Assembly (NCBI GenBank): GCA_029972135.1
Contig: CP124755.1
Span: 3,128,001-3,192,000 of the forward strand
Direction of reading: 5' to 3'
Origin: Candidatus Thiocaldithrix dubininis
GTDB taxonomy: Bacteria > Pseudomonadota > Gammaproteobacteria > Thiotrichales > Thiotrichaceae
Length of the DNA: 64,000 nucleotides
This document shows positions 25,995 to 34,235 of this stretch, in pieces (position 1 is the first letter of the stretch; the number at the start of each line of letters is the position of its first letter). Both the position numbers and the translations under genes were made by a program. The notes beneath the pieces are model-generated. The model was not told the origin of the DNA, ran no database searches, and saw nothing but the letters and a program-made list of their open reading frames with translations.

Positions 25995-26741
25995 CTAAGC
26001 TAATTGCGCATTTGCATAATCTACTAAGGTGGATAATCTGGAAATAAACTCAGAATCAATCGGTTTTCCAATAAACGCATTATCAAAAAATTTTAACATT
26101 CCTCTATGCTGTGGATTATTAATTTCGTTATAAAAATTAATTGTGACGAAACAAACAATGGGCATATCAACATTATCATAAGTAATGTTATATCGTTCTT
26201 TTACAGAGCAATCGGCAGACGTAGCAATTTCTAACAGTAATTTCCAGCGATAGGTTTGTCCTGCACGTTCACGCAATGATGTTTTTAATGATAAAATCAT
26301 GCACTTATTTAATTTATTATTATCATCCATGCTATAAATAATTAAATCCATATCTGGTTTTTGTGTTTCACCATCCACATATACGGTTAACATTTTCTCT
26401 AAAGCAGGAATACTTTTATTTGAGGTTATGTAAATATTATGTTTAACAAAACCTTGTTGCTTTAACTTTAAAAATATATAAGTAATACAATAAGGGAAAA
26501 TTGCCCCTACTATTGTTTTCCTAGCTTGATCGGCATTTTTGATAAGCCCAGCTTTTAAGCGTTGCTGAATAATTGCCTCGACATCATCTTTGCTGCTAAC
26601 AATAATTTCATATAGATAATCTAATGTTGCTTGCAAACCGTGTTGCGTAGCTGCTCTCTCCAACCGATCTAATACGGGCGGCATATAAAATTTTTGCTGA
26701 ATTTCTTGAATCTTTTTAGATTCGTCTTTACTCAGTATCAT
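25995..26741 (-). CDS. Type II restriction endonuclease, PD-(D/E)XK fold
   Basis: Probable restriction partner of the overlapping C5-methyltransferase (4-bp overlap, ATGA). In the 248-residue protein the catalytic core is PDMDLII (Asp130/Asp132) followed by ILSLKTSLRERAG with Lys153. The SLKTSLRER string is seen in several type II enzymes, e.g. the BsaWI-like group; a ThaI-like assignment is also possible, so I leave family and recognition site open. The first about 110 residues are helical with few conserved marks. AT-rich codon use differs from the nrd genes and indicates transfer. Confidence 0.82.
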   Translation of the reverse strand: MILSKDESKKIQEIQQKFYMPPVLDRLERAATQHGLQATLDYLYEIIVSSKDDVEAIIQQRLKAGLIKNADQARKTIVGAIFPYCITYIFLKLKQQGFVKHNIYITSNKSIPALEKMLTVYVDGETQKPDMDLIIYSMDDNNKLNKCMILSLKTSLRERAGQTYRWKLLLEIATSADCSVKERYNITYDNVDMPIVCFVTINFYNEINNPQHRGMLKFFDNAFIGKPIDSEFISRLSTLVDYANAQLA

Positions 26742-27745
26742 AGTGCACCTAATAATGATAATTGAATGTTGGTTTGCCGCGCCTCACCTGATTGATAAGC
26801 CTTAATGGTGGCTAAAATATTTTGTGCAATAGCCTGAATGACAGGAACAACGACAGAATTGCCAAATTGTTTATACGCCTGCATGTCAGAAACGACAATT
26901 TGGAAATCTTCTGGAAAGCCTTGCAAACGAGCACATTCACGAGGAATTAAACGACGTGGTATATTATTACTTTGTGCAATTAATACTTCTGATCCATCTT
27001 TATAATAACGGGCACTAATCGTTCGAGTATACTGATCTACTGCCACATTCACTAAACCATAACCAAAACCATTGCCTTTATCTTGTTGCTCTATTTTTCT
27101 TTGATATAAATAATCCCATAATTTCTTAGTTAAGGTATATTTATCTTCAACTGATTTTTCAATGACATCTGATAACTCATAAATACGCTTTTTCGGTGGC
27201 ACTGGAAATTCAAATTGAATATTAGGATAAGTATTTTTATCAAAGGCGACAATAAAGATTCTTTTTCGATGTTGCGGAACATAATCTTTACCATCAACAA
27301 CCTGATAAAATACCTCATAGTTTAATTTAGAAATTTCATGATAAATTACTTTCCATGTATTGCCTTTATCATGACTTAATAAATTCTTTACATTTTCCAA
27401 AAATAGAACTTTAGGACGATGGTATTTGGCAATACGTATGATTTCAAAAAACAAATTGCCTTGTTTTTCATCTTCAAAACCATGCTTACGTCCTAACGAG
27501 TTCTTTTTACTAACACCTGCGATGGAAAACGGTTGGCAAGGAAAACCCGCACACAATATATCAAACGCGGGTATATCCGATGCTACTACTTGGTGAATAT
27601 CCCCCACGGGACGTTCACCAAAGTTTGCAAGATAGGTTTCTTGCGCGTGCTTATCCCACTCGCAACTAAATACACATTCCAGCCCTAAATTTTTTAGGGC
27701 TAAATGAAAACCCCCAATACCTGCAAATAAATCAATAAACTTCAT
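26738..27745 (-). CDS. DNA (cytosine-5) methyltransferase, type II R-M
   Basis: Protects host DNA from the adjoining endonuclease by C5 methylation. The 335-residue protein has SAM motif FIDLFAGIGGFHLAL at residues 3-17, catalytic motif FPCQPFS with Cys70, the ENV motif in FLENVKNLL, the QHRKRIFIVAF motif, and the C-terminal CARLQGFPEDF and QFGNSVVVPV motifs. The target-recognition region lies between about 195 and 265. The ATG at 27745 shares its first base with the nrdA stop (TAATG), so translation is coupled to nrdA. Confidence 0.95.
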   Translation of the reverse strand: MKFIDLFAGIGGFHLALKNLGLECVFSCEWDKHAQETYLANFGERPVGDIHQVVASDIPAFDILCAGFPCQPFSIAGVSKKNSLGRKHGFEDEKQGNLFFEIIRIAKYHRPKVLFLENVKNLLSHDKGNTWKVIYHEISKLNYEVFYQVVDGKDYVPQHRKRIFIVAFDKNTYPNIQFEFPVPPKKRIYELSDVIEKSVEDKYTLTKKLWDYLYQRKIEQQDKGNGFGYGLVNVAVDQYTRTISARYYKDGSEVLIAQSNNIPRRLIPRECARLQGFPEDFQIVVSDMQAYKQFGNSVVVPVIQAIAQNILATIKAYQSGEARQTNIQLSLLGAL

Positions 27746-27777
27746 TACTGGCACGCTTCGCAGTCTGGATCGAGGAT
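27745..27777 (-). repeat. nrdA 3' end, source copy of the 33-bp duplication
   Basis: Encodes the C-terminal ILDPDCEACQ and stop of NrdA. The same sequence with two substitutions, both silent for the peptide, is at 25896-25928, so the 1.8 kb restriction-modification segment is bracketed by direct repeats. Confidence 0.92.
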
Positions 27778-30700
27778 GGAACACGCTTTGGGTGCTTCCG
27801 AACCGACTGATACATAACCCGTGGCGGCTTTGATACCCGTTTTCGCGGTAGCAGTCGGTACATCATCCGAGCTGGTTTTTTCCGCCCCAGTCGCGCCTAA
27901 CGTGCGGAGGTAATACGTGGTTTTTAGCCCGCGTACCCATGCGAGTTTGTAGAGGTTGTCGAGCTTTTGCCCATTCGGTTCTTTCATATACAAGTTCAAG
28001 GATTGCCCTTGATCGATCCATTTTTGGCGACGGCTGGCGGCTTCGACTAACCAACGCGCATCCATTTCAAACGCAGTGGCGTATTTGGCTTTAATCGCGT
28101 CGGGAATACGGTCAATCGGTTGCACTGAACCGTCAAAATATTTCAGGTCATTAATCATGACTTCATCCCACAAATCCAGTGCTTTTAAATCTTCCACCAG
28201 ATAAGGGTTAATCACCGTAAATTCGCCGGAAAGGTTCGATTTCACGAATAGATTTTGGTATGTAGGCTCAATGGACTGCGACACCCCGCAAATATTAGAA
28301 ATGGTAGCCGTCGGCGCAATCGCCATGACATTCGAGTTACGCATTCCTTGTTGCTTAACCACATGGCGCAAACCGTCCCAATCCATACGCTGCGTAGTGT
28401 CCACCGTGAAATAACTGCCGCGTTCTTCCGCCATTAATTGTAACGAGTCAATCGGTAGAATGCCTTTACTCCATAGTGAACCGTTATAAGTGGAATATTT
28501 ACCGCGTTCCGCTGCCAAATTGCTCGAAGCTCGAATCGCAAAATATGACACCGCTTCCATACTTTTGTCGGCAAATTCCAGCGCGTCACTGGTGGTATAC
28601 GCCAGATTCATTTTATACAGCGCATCTTGGAAGCCCATAATGCCCATACCCACCGGACGATGGCGCAAATTCGACTTACGCGCTTGCGGTACACTGTAGT
28701 AGTTATAGTCAATCACATTATCCAGCATACGCATGGCAGTCGTAACGGTATGCTCTAACTTCGCCATATCCAATTCGCCATTTACAATATGTTGCGGCAA
28801 ATTCACAGACCCAAGGTTACAAACCGCAATCTCGCTATCGGTTGTATGCAAAGTAATTTCAGTACACAAATTCGAGCTATGCACGACCCCTTGATGCTGA
28901 TTGGTATAACGCACATTGCACGGGTCTTTAAACGTAATCCACGGATGTCCGGTTTCAAATAACATCCCCAACATTTTGCGCCACAATTGTAAGGCGGGCA
29001 GTTTACGGGTCAGCTTAATCTCACCACGAGCGGCTTTCGCTTCATATTCCACATAACGCGCTTCAAACGCTTTGCCGGTTAATTCGTGTAAATCCGGCAC
29101 ATCATCCGGTGAGAACAATGTCCACTCGCCTTCTTGCGCCACCCGCTTCATAAATAAATCGGGAATCCAGTTGGCGGTATTCATATCATGCGTGCGGCGA
29201 CGTTCGTCCCCTGTGTTTTTACGCAGCTCTAAAAAGTCTTCTATATCAATGTGCCACGTTTCAAGATAAGCGCAGACAGCTCCCTTTCTTTTTCCTCCAT
29301 TGTGGGCCAGCCCAGCCGTAGTCATATAAGACTCGTCGCCTTCGACAATCAAATCAAACACAAACGGGAGAGTCGTAATGGTTTCGACGCTGCGCACACG
29401 GCTATACACACAACCGTTATAAGTTAACCAATTTTGCTTAGTAAGCGGTTGGCATTTCACCAATTCTGCTAATGTTTTCACCGCTGGAATACGAATATCA
29501 AAGGCTTTAGTCATTCCTTTAAATTCAATCGTAGAACCGTCTGAACGCGTGGCACTGTGCTTATTATCACGCTCACGATATTGCCCCGCTGTCGGAATAC
29601 CGAGACGTAAACATTGATAACGTAAGCCTTCCGCTAATTCACGCGATGTACTGGTGAAATAAATTTCTTTACCACGACTGACGCCACCATCGGTTTCTAA
29701 TAAACCTTGAATCAAACCAAGCGTTTGGTTGTGTGGTAAATGACTAAATTTACGGGCAATACGCTTCTCGCCTTGCGCATTATAGAGATCGCCATAAGTA
29801 AACGGTAAAGTGGCCGCACCTGCACCAACAATACGCCCCGTTGTCCCGTCACGCACTGCACCTTGTCCGCTTGCCCAATGAATTTGTCTATAAGTGTCGC
29901 CCCGCGCTGTTTCCCAGTAATGAATGCCACGAGCGGCTAAATAATCTTGTACAAATGATAAATGGCTATCGGATTGTGGGTTACCCGATACGCCCCATTC
30001 GTAACCGTCTTTGCTCATGTGACCGTCACCCAACAAGATACCGTATAAACGGGCATCTTCAGCGGTAAAGCCCTCAACTAATACGATTTCGGTAGGAATA
30101 ACTTGGGCAACGTAGTCGCCTTTTTGTAATTGATTAGCTTCAACCCAAGCAGGGCGTACTTTAGCGTTTGCTAATTGCGCATAACTACGTTCAACAGTTT
30201 GCCCCATTGGGATACCGCGTAAAGCATAAAACGGATGTCCAGCCGTCACTTTAACTGGCTCAATCGCATGTTTAATATCAATAGCGACCATTGCATCATG
30301 TTGGTTATAAACCATTGCCTGCTTCACTTCGCGATACGTGCCACTAATACCTAGCACTAAATCACCCGCTTTCACTTCACGAATCGCTTTAATACCGTTA
30401 GCCGTATGTAAATAGGTATCCGGTGCAAAACATTGATTAACCGCTACCGCCGTGTCATTCGCCACTTTGAGAAACGGGACAACTCCTTGAGATTTGCCAT
30501 TCGTACCTTTGATATGCGAACCCATACCGCGCACGCGTGTCCAGTCATTGCCTAAGCCACCGGCGTATTTAGACAGTAAGGCATTATCCTTAATAGCGTT
30601 ATAAATGCCGTCTAAATCGTCGGGTACGGTGGTGAGATAGCAGGAGGATAATTGCGGGCGTAGCGTGCCAGAATTGAACAGCGTGGGGGTACTGCTCATG

Positions 30701-31755
30701 AAATCAAAGCTCGATAACAAGTTATAGAACTCAATCGCTCGATCTTCGCGCTCAACCTCATTAATCGCTAAACCCATTGCCACGCGCATAAAGAAGACCT
30801 GTGGCAGTTCAAAACGGATACCGTCGTGATGTAAGAAATAACGGTCGTACAGGGTTTGTAAGCCTAAATAAGTAAATTGTGAATCACGCTCGGGTTTTAA
30901 AGCAGCGCCCAGTTTAGCCAAGTCATAACGCCCTAATTCCTCAGCCAAGCGTTCGACTTGCACGCCACGTTTAATAGTTTTGGCAAAAATTTCAGGGTAC
31001 AGCTCCGCCATTTCATGTTGAGTGGCTTCGGTGGCTTGTCCTTCGATAAAGCTTAAGGCTTCACGGCGTAAGCTATCCATCAACATACGCGCCGTGACAT
31101 AGGTGTAATTCGGCTCACGGTCGATTAATACCCGCGTGCTAATAATCAACGCGGTAGCCACTTCTTTTTCTGAAATGCCATCGTACAAATTGCGCATAGT
31201 CGCTTGTAAAACCTGCTCGGCACTCACACCCGCTAAACCTTCCACGGCTTCATTAATCAAAGCGCGTAAACGGTTTTCCGCTAAAGGCTTTAATTCACCC
31301 GTTGCGGTTTTAACGTGAATAATGGTTTCAGTTTTTTTGCCTTTCTTCTTGGCTTTAGCGTCTTTTTCGGCGCGTAATTTGGCGCGTTCTTCACGATACA
31401 ACACATAACGGCGTGCCACTTTATGTTCACCTGCGCGCATTAACGCCAACTCCACTTGATCTTGGATTTCTTCAATATTCACCATTCCACCCTCCGGTGT
31501 ACGCCGTTTTAAGGCAGCAATCACTTGTTGGGTCAGGCTTAACACCGTATCGTGAATGCGTGCCGAACCGGAGGCTTGATTTCCCTCCACTTCTAAAAAA
31601 GCCTTAGTCATGGCAACTTGAATTTTTGCCCCGTCAAAATCGGTTACCTGCCCATTACGGCGGATAACTTTGCAACAAAACGGCGGTAATTGGCTGGATT
31701 GGCTTAAAGGATTAAGGTTTTTCTGTGTTTGTTCTTGTGTATTAACCGATGGCAT
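27745..31755 (-). CDS. nrdA: Class Ia ribonucleotide reductase alpha subunit NrdA, intein-containing
   Basis: Large subunit that reduces ribonucleoside diphosphates. The 1336-residue precursor is a 958-residue extein plus a 378-residue intein (442-819). The N-terminus has two ATP-cone-like regions (about 27-120 and 145-235) for allosteric control. Active-site marks: Cys372 in LSSCYLTT, SSNLCTEITLHT and AVCNLGSVNLP; the redox pair is Cys1332/Cys1335 in DPDCEACQ. GAGGA lies 7 bases before the ATG at 31755. It leads the operon nrdA-methyltransferase-endonuclease-nrdB. NrdR-like boxes and a leader hairpin lie upstream. Confidence 0.95.
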   Translation of the reverse strand: MPSVNTQEQTQKNLNPLSQSSQLPPFCCKVIRRNGQVTDFDGAKIQVAMTKAFLEVEGNQASGSARIHDTVLSLTQQVIAALKRRTPEGGMVNIEEIQDQVELALMRAGEHKVARRYVLYREERAKLRAEKDAKAKKKGKKTETIIHVKTATGELKPLAENRLRALINEAVEGLAGVSAEQVLQATMRNLYDGISEKEVATALIISTRVLIDREPNYTYVTARMLMDSLRREALSFIEGQATEATQHEMAELYPEIFAKTIKRGVQVERLAEELGRYDLAKLGAALKPERDSQFTYLGLQTLYDRYFLHHDGIRFELPQVFFMRVAMGLAINEVEREDRAIEFYNLLSSFDFMSSTPTLFNSGTLRPQLSSCYLTTVPDDLDGIYNAIKDNALLSKYAGGLGNDWTRVRGMGSHIKGTNGKSQGVVPFLKVANDTAVAVNQCFAPDTYLHTANGIKAIREVKAGDLVLGISGTYREVKQAMVYNQHDAMVAIDIKHAIEPVKVTAGHPFYALRGIPMGQTVERSYAQLANAKVRPAWVEANQLQKGDYVAQVIPTEIVLVEGFTAEDARLYGILLGDGHMSKDGYEWGVSGNPQSDSHLSFVQDYLAARGIHYWETARGDTYRQIHWASGQGAVRDGTTGRIVGAGAATLPFTYGDLYNAQGEKRIARKFSHLPHNQTLGLIQGLLETDGGVSRGKEIYFTSTSRELAEGLRYQCLRLGIPTAGQYRERDNKHSATRSDGSTIEFKGMTKAFDIRIPAVKTLAELVKCQPLTKQNWLTYNGCVYSRVRSVETITTLPFVFDLIVEGDESYMTTAGLAHNGGKRKGAVCAYLETWHIDIEDFLELRKNTGDERRRTHDMNTANWIPDLFMKRVAQEGEWTLFSPDDVPDLHELTGKAFEARYVEYEAKAARGEIKLTRKLPALQLWRKMLGMLFETGHPWITFKDPCNVRYTNQHQGVVHSSNLCTEITLHTTDSEIAVCNLGSVNLPQHIVNGELDMAKLEHTVTTAMRMLDNVIDYNYYSVPQARKSNLRHRPVGMGIMGFQDALYKMNLAYTTSDALEFADKSMEAVSYFAIRASSNLAAERGKYSTYNGSLWSKGILPIDSLQLMAEERGSYFTVDTTQRMDWDGLRHVVKQQGMRNSNVMAIAPTATISNICGVSQSIEPTYQNLFVKSNLSGEFTVINPYLVEDLKALDLWDEVMINDLKYFDGSVQPIDRIPDAIKAKYATAFEMDARWLVEAASRRQKWIDQGQSLNLYMKEPNGQKLDNLYKLAWVRGLKTTYYLRTLGATGAEKTSSDDVPTATAKTGIKAATGYVSVGSEAPKACSILDPDCEACQ
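29299..30432 (-). other. Intein in NrdA (378 residues, LAGLIDADG endonuclease)
   Basis: Begins at Cys442 (CFAPDTYLHTANGIKAI) after AVNQ and ends with His818-Asn819 (TTAGLAHN). The C-extein resumes as GGKRKGAVCAYLE. Block B is VTAGHPFYAL. Two LAGLIDADG motifs, LYGILLGDGHM and IQGLLETDGGV, indicate an intact homing endonuclease. Removing it restores AVNQGGKRKG as in intein-free NrdA proteins I know, so the +1 residue is Gly, not Cys, Ser or Thr. That is unusual for a splicing intein. Confidence 0.92.
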
Positions 31756-31773
31756 GAATGATCCTCAGAAATT

Positions 31774-31814
31774 AAAAAGGGCTTGACAATCACCCTTCAG
31801 TTATGGTCAAGCCC
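31774..31814 (-). terminator. Terminator-like hairpin in the nrdA leader
   Basis: On the minus strand GGGCTTGAC (31814-31806) pairs with GTCAAGCCC (31787-31779) around an 18-nt loop, followed by TTTTT (31778-31774). It lies between the predicted promoter and the nrdA start, 18 bp before the ATG, so it could act as an attenuator of the whole operon. Confidence 0.7.
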
Positions 31815-31836
31815 AGTAAATTTTTTGCTATACAAA

Positions 31837-31852
31837 ATACTATAGAATGTGT
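31837..31852 (-). promoter_or_regulatory. NrdR-box-like site, promoter-proximal
   Basis: ATACTATAGAATGTGT agrees with the recalled NrdR box consensus (acaCwAtATaTwGtgt) at 13 of 16 positions. It covers the predicted -10 hexamer and is centred 32 bp from the second box. Confidence 0.65.
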
Positions 31853-31868
31853 TTTTGCATAGGGTCAA
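31839..31868 (-). promoter_or_regulatory. Predicted sigma-70 promoter of the nrd operon
   Basis: On the minus strand -35 TTGACC (31868-31863) and -10 TATAGT (31844-31839) are 18 bp apart. The two NrdR-like boxes cover the -10 and abut the -35, as expected for repression. Confidence 0.65.
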
Positions 31869-31884
31869 GCACAATATATTGTCA
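31869..31884 (-). promoter_or_regulatory. NrdR-box-like site, distal
   Basis: GCACAATATATTGTCA contains a perfect 12-bp palindrome (31871-31882) and matches the NrdR consensus at 13 of 16 positions. It abuts the -35 hexamer; spacing to the other box is about three helical turns, as for known NrdR site pairs. Confidence 0.75.
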
Positions 31885-32110
31885 TTAACCACAATTTCAA
31901 CAATGAAATAGACAGACAAATCTAGCCCTGAATAGCACTTAGATTTAAGTCAAGATTGTTGGAATTTTTTTCATTGATACGTGTAAAAAATTCTCTATCT
32001 CTGCAAACAGTCGAGCCTTGGCTAAAATTTTCGTACAATCAGTTGGGGCGGGGCTAATCACCCGTCAGTGTTAGATGATTTACATCCAAGAACTTCGATG
32101 GAGCATAGGA

Positions 32111-32587
32111 ATGACTAATAAAACGACTCTGAAATTAGCGCTAGGTACAAGTTTAGTAGCCGGTATTGCTTTAGGTTCAGTGCAAGCCGCTGAAAGCAAT
32201 CCGTTCTCATCCACTAAATTGGATAGCGGTTATCTGCAATTAGCCGACAATAAAAGCGGCGAAATGAAATGCGGCGCGGGTATGTGTGGCGGCAATATGA
32301 AAAAAGACAAGGATGCGGAAGGCAAATGCGGCGGTAAAAGTGAAGAATGCCCTGCTGATGCTGATAAAGATGGCAAAGTCACTAAGGAAGAATTCTTAGC
32401 GCATCACGGCAAAATGTTTGAAGAAGCCGACGCGAACAAAGACGGCGCGTTAGATGCGGATGAGCGTAAAGCCCTGCATAAAAAAATGGCGGAAGGCAAA
32501 TGTGGCGGTAAAGCGGAAGAGAAGGCCGAAGCTAAAACCGAAACCACCACCACTGAAACTAAAACCACTACGACTGAAAGCAAATAA
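32111..32587 (+). CDS. Exported EF-hand protein with EGKCG motifs, likely MNIO RiPP precursor
   Basis: A 158-residue precursor with a signal peptide (cut near VQA/AESN, about residue 26). The mature part has Cys54 and Cys59 (EMKCGAGMCGG), Cys73 in EGKCG, Cys80, two canonical EF-hand loops (83-94 and 108-119) and Cys131 in a second EGKCG, then a Thr/Glu/Lys-rich tail. EGKCG is the core motif modified by HvfB-type MNIOs to copper-binding groups; bufferin precursors are related exported peptides. The next two genes encode that type of enzyme and its partner. The start at 32111 has GGAG 7 bases upstream. Precursor role is strongly suggested, not proven. Confidence 0.82.
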   Translation: MTNKTTLKLALGTSLVAGIALGSVQAAESNPFSSTKLDSGYLQLADNKSGEMKCGAGMCGGNMKKDKDAEGKCGGKSEECPADADKDGKVTKEEFLAHHGKMFEEADANKDGALDADERKALHKKMAEGKCGGKAEEKAEAKTETTTTETKTTTTESK

Positions 32588-32658
32588 ACCCTTTCTGTCA
32601 CTTCACAAGCGTAGCCTACGGGCTGCGTTTGTTGCCTTAGCTAAACGAGAATAACGAT

Positions 32659-33480
32659 ATGCCAGCGTTGATGGGGGCGGGTTTAGGTTTCCGCCGTGAT
32701 TTACTACAGGATTTAACGCAAGCTGTGCCTGCTTGTATTAACTTCTTTGAACTCGCACCGGAAAACTGGATTAGCTGCGATCCCCTCAATGCCAAACGCT
32801 TACGCAGTTTTAGCGAGCGTTACCCGTTTGTGGCGCACGGTTTATCGCTATCGTTAGGCGGTTTAAACCCCTTAAATACCGACTTGCTGCACGCAATTAA
32901 GCAATTCATGCAAACGCACCAAATCCGCTTGTATAGCGAGCATTTGTCATGGTGTTCCGATCAGGGGCAATTGTACGATTTATTACCCATTCCGTTTACT
33001 GAAGACGCAATTCAACACGTCGTTAGTCGCATTCAACAAACCCAAGATATATTGGGGCAGCGCATTGCCATTGAAAACGCCTCGTTTTATTTGCAAGCAC
33101 CGATTAATGAAATGGATGAAGCCAGTTTTATCAATGAAGTGTTAACGCGTGCCGACTGCGATCTACATTTAGACGTAAACAATGTGTATGTGAATAGCGT
33201 GAATCACGGCTATGACCCCTATGCGTTTCTGCAAAAATTGCCAAAAGAGCGCGTCGTTTATTTACACATGGCGGGGCATTATGCAAAACAGCCGGATTTA
33301 TTAATTGATACCCACGGCGAAAGTATCATTGAACCCGTTTGGCAATTATTGGATTTCACTTATCAACAGTTTGGCGTTTATCCGACCTTATTAGAACGTG
33401 ATTATAATATTCCCCCCTTAGCGGAATTAGTGCTAGAAGTCGAACGCATTGCCAGCCTGCAACGGAAGCACCGCGCATGA
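32659..33480 (+). CDS. bufB: DUF692 multinuclear iron oxidase (MNIO), BufB/HvfB-like
   Basis: Iron-dependent oxidase of the DUF692/MNIO family, which converts Cys residues of ribosomal peptides into oxazolone-thioamide, thiooxazole or related groups. In the 273-residue TIM barrel the candidate iron ligands are His60 (FVAHGLSLS), His95 (SEHLSW), Glu139 (AIENASFY), His170/Asp172/Asn174 (DLHLDVNN), His183, His203 (HMAGH), Asp217/His219 (DTHGE) and Glu247. It lies 71 bp after the precursor gene and overlaps the DUF2063 gene by 4 bp. Family assignment is secure; the exact chemistry is inferred. Confidence 0.93.
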   Translation: MPALMGAGLGFRRDLLQDLTQAVPACINFFELAPENWISCDPLNAKRLRSFSERYPFVAHGLSLSLGGLNPLNTDLLHAIKQFMQTHQIRLYSEHLSWCSDQGQLYDLLPIPFTEDAIQHVVSRIQQTQDILGQRIAIENASFYLQAPINEMDEASFINEVLTRADCDLHLDVNNVYVNSVNHGYDPYAFLQKLPKERVVYLHMAGHYAKQPDLLIDTHGESIIEPVWQLLDFTYQQFGVYPTLLERDYNIPPLAELVLEVERIASLQRKHRA

Positions 33481-34235
33481 ATAACCCGACCCTCACGTAT
33501 CAACAAGCCTTTGCCGCGCATTTACGCAATCCCCAACACCACGCCGCGCCCGCTGCCGTCGACCCGCAACGTATGCAAATCTATGTGGATTTATTATTTA
33601 ATAATCTACAAGATTTTCTCAGCACAACTTTTCCTGTGACTTATAGCATTTTAAGCAATAACGAATGGTTAAGCTTAGTGCGGGCGTTCTATGCCGAACA
33701 CGCGTGCCAAACCCCGTATTTTCGGGAAATTGCCGGGGAATGTGTGCAATGGTTGAGCCAACGCCAACCGAGTTTAGCGTTATGCCAAACCTACCCGTTT
33801 TTAATTGAACTAATGCATTATGAATGGGTGGAAATTGCGTTATTAAGCGACGCTAGCGTAATAGATGATAGCCTCATTCAAGCGCCCGCCGATTTACTCA
33901 ATAACCCTTTAGTGTTAAATCCGGTATTATTATTACAAGCCTATCAATACCCCGTGCAACGCATTAGCCCACAACAGCTACCCGCTGCTGAACCCACCTA
34001 TTTAGCTTTGGTGCGCAATCCACAACACAAAATCGACTTTATTGAATTAAACGCGATTACCTTTCAACTGCTTCATTTACTGCAACAAGGCTTAACGGCA
34101 AACCAAGCCTTACAACAACTCGCGCCTTATTTACCGCAATTGAGTCAAGCACAATTAAGCGAATTTACGCAACAGCATTTAAAGCAACTACAACAACAGC
34201 ACATTATTTTGGGCGAGCTTAAAACTACCGTTTAG
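33477..34235 (+). CDS. DUF2063 partner protein of MNIO (BufC/HvfC-like)
   Basis: A 252-residue protein with the DUF2063 N-terminal domain (TYQQAFAAHLRNP, RMQIYVDLLFNNLQDFLSTTFPV, and LIELMHYEWVEIAL). It then has a C-terminal part with a winged-helix-like segment (FIELNAITFQLLHLLQQGLTANQAL). In characterised systems this partner binds the precursor and the oxidase to allow modification. ATGA overlap with bufB implies coupled translation. No exporter or DoxX-type gene follows; the next gene is on the other strand. Confidence 0.88.
   Translation: MNNPTLTYQQAFAAHLRNPQHHAAPAAVDPQRMQIYVDLLFNNLQDFLSTTFPVTYSILSNNEWLSLVRAFYAEHACQTPYFREIAGECVQWLSQRQPSLALCQTYPFLIELMHYEWVEIALLSDASVIDDSLIQAPADLLNNPLVLNPVLLLQAYQYPVQRISPQQLPAAEPTYLALVRNPQHKIDFIELNAITFQLLHLLQQGLTANQALQQLAPYLPQLSQAQLSEFTQQHLKQLQQQHIILGELKTTV

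Noticed and set aside
29299-30432. Separate homing endonuclease gene within nrdA
   Set aside because: The frame is continuous with NrdA and has intein end motifs, so it is an intein and not a free-standing gene.
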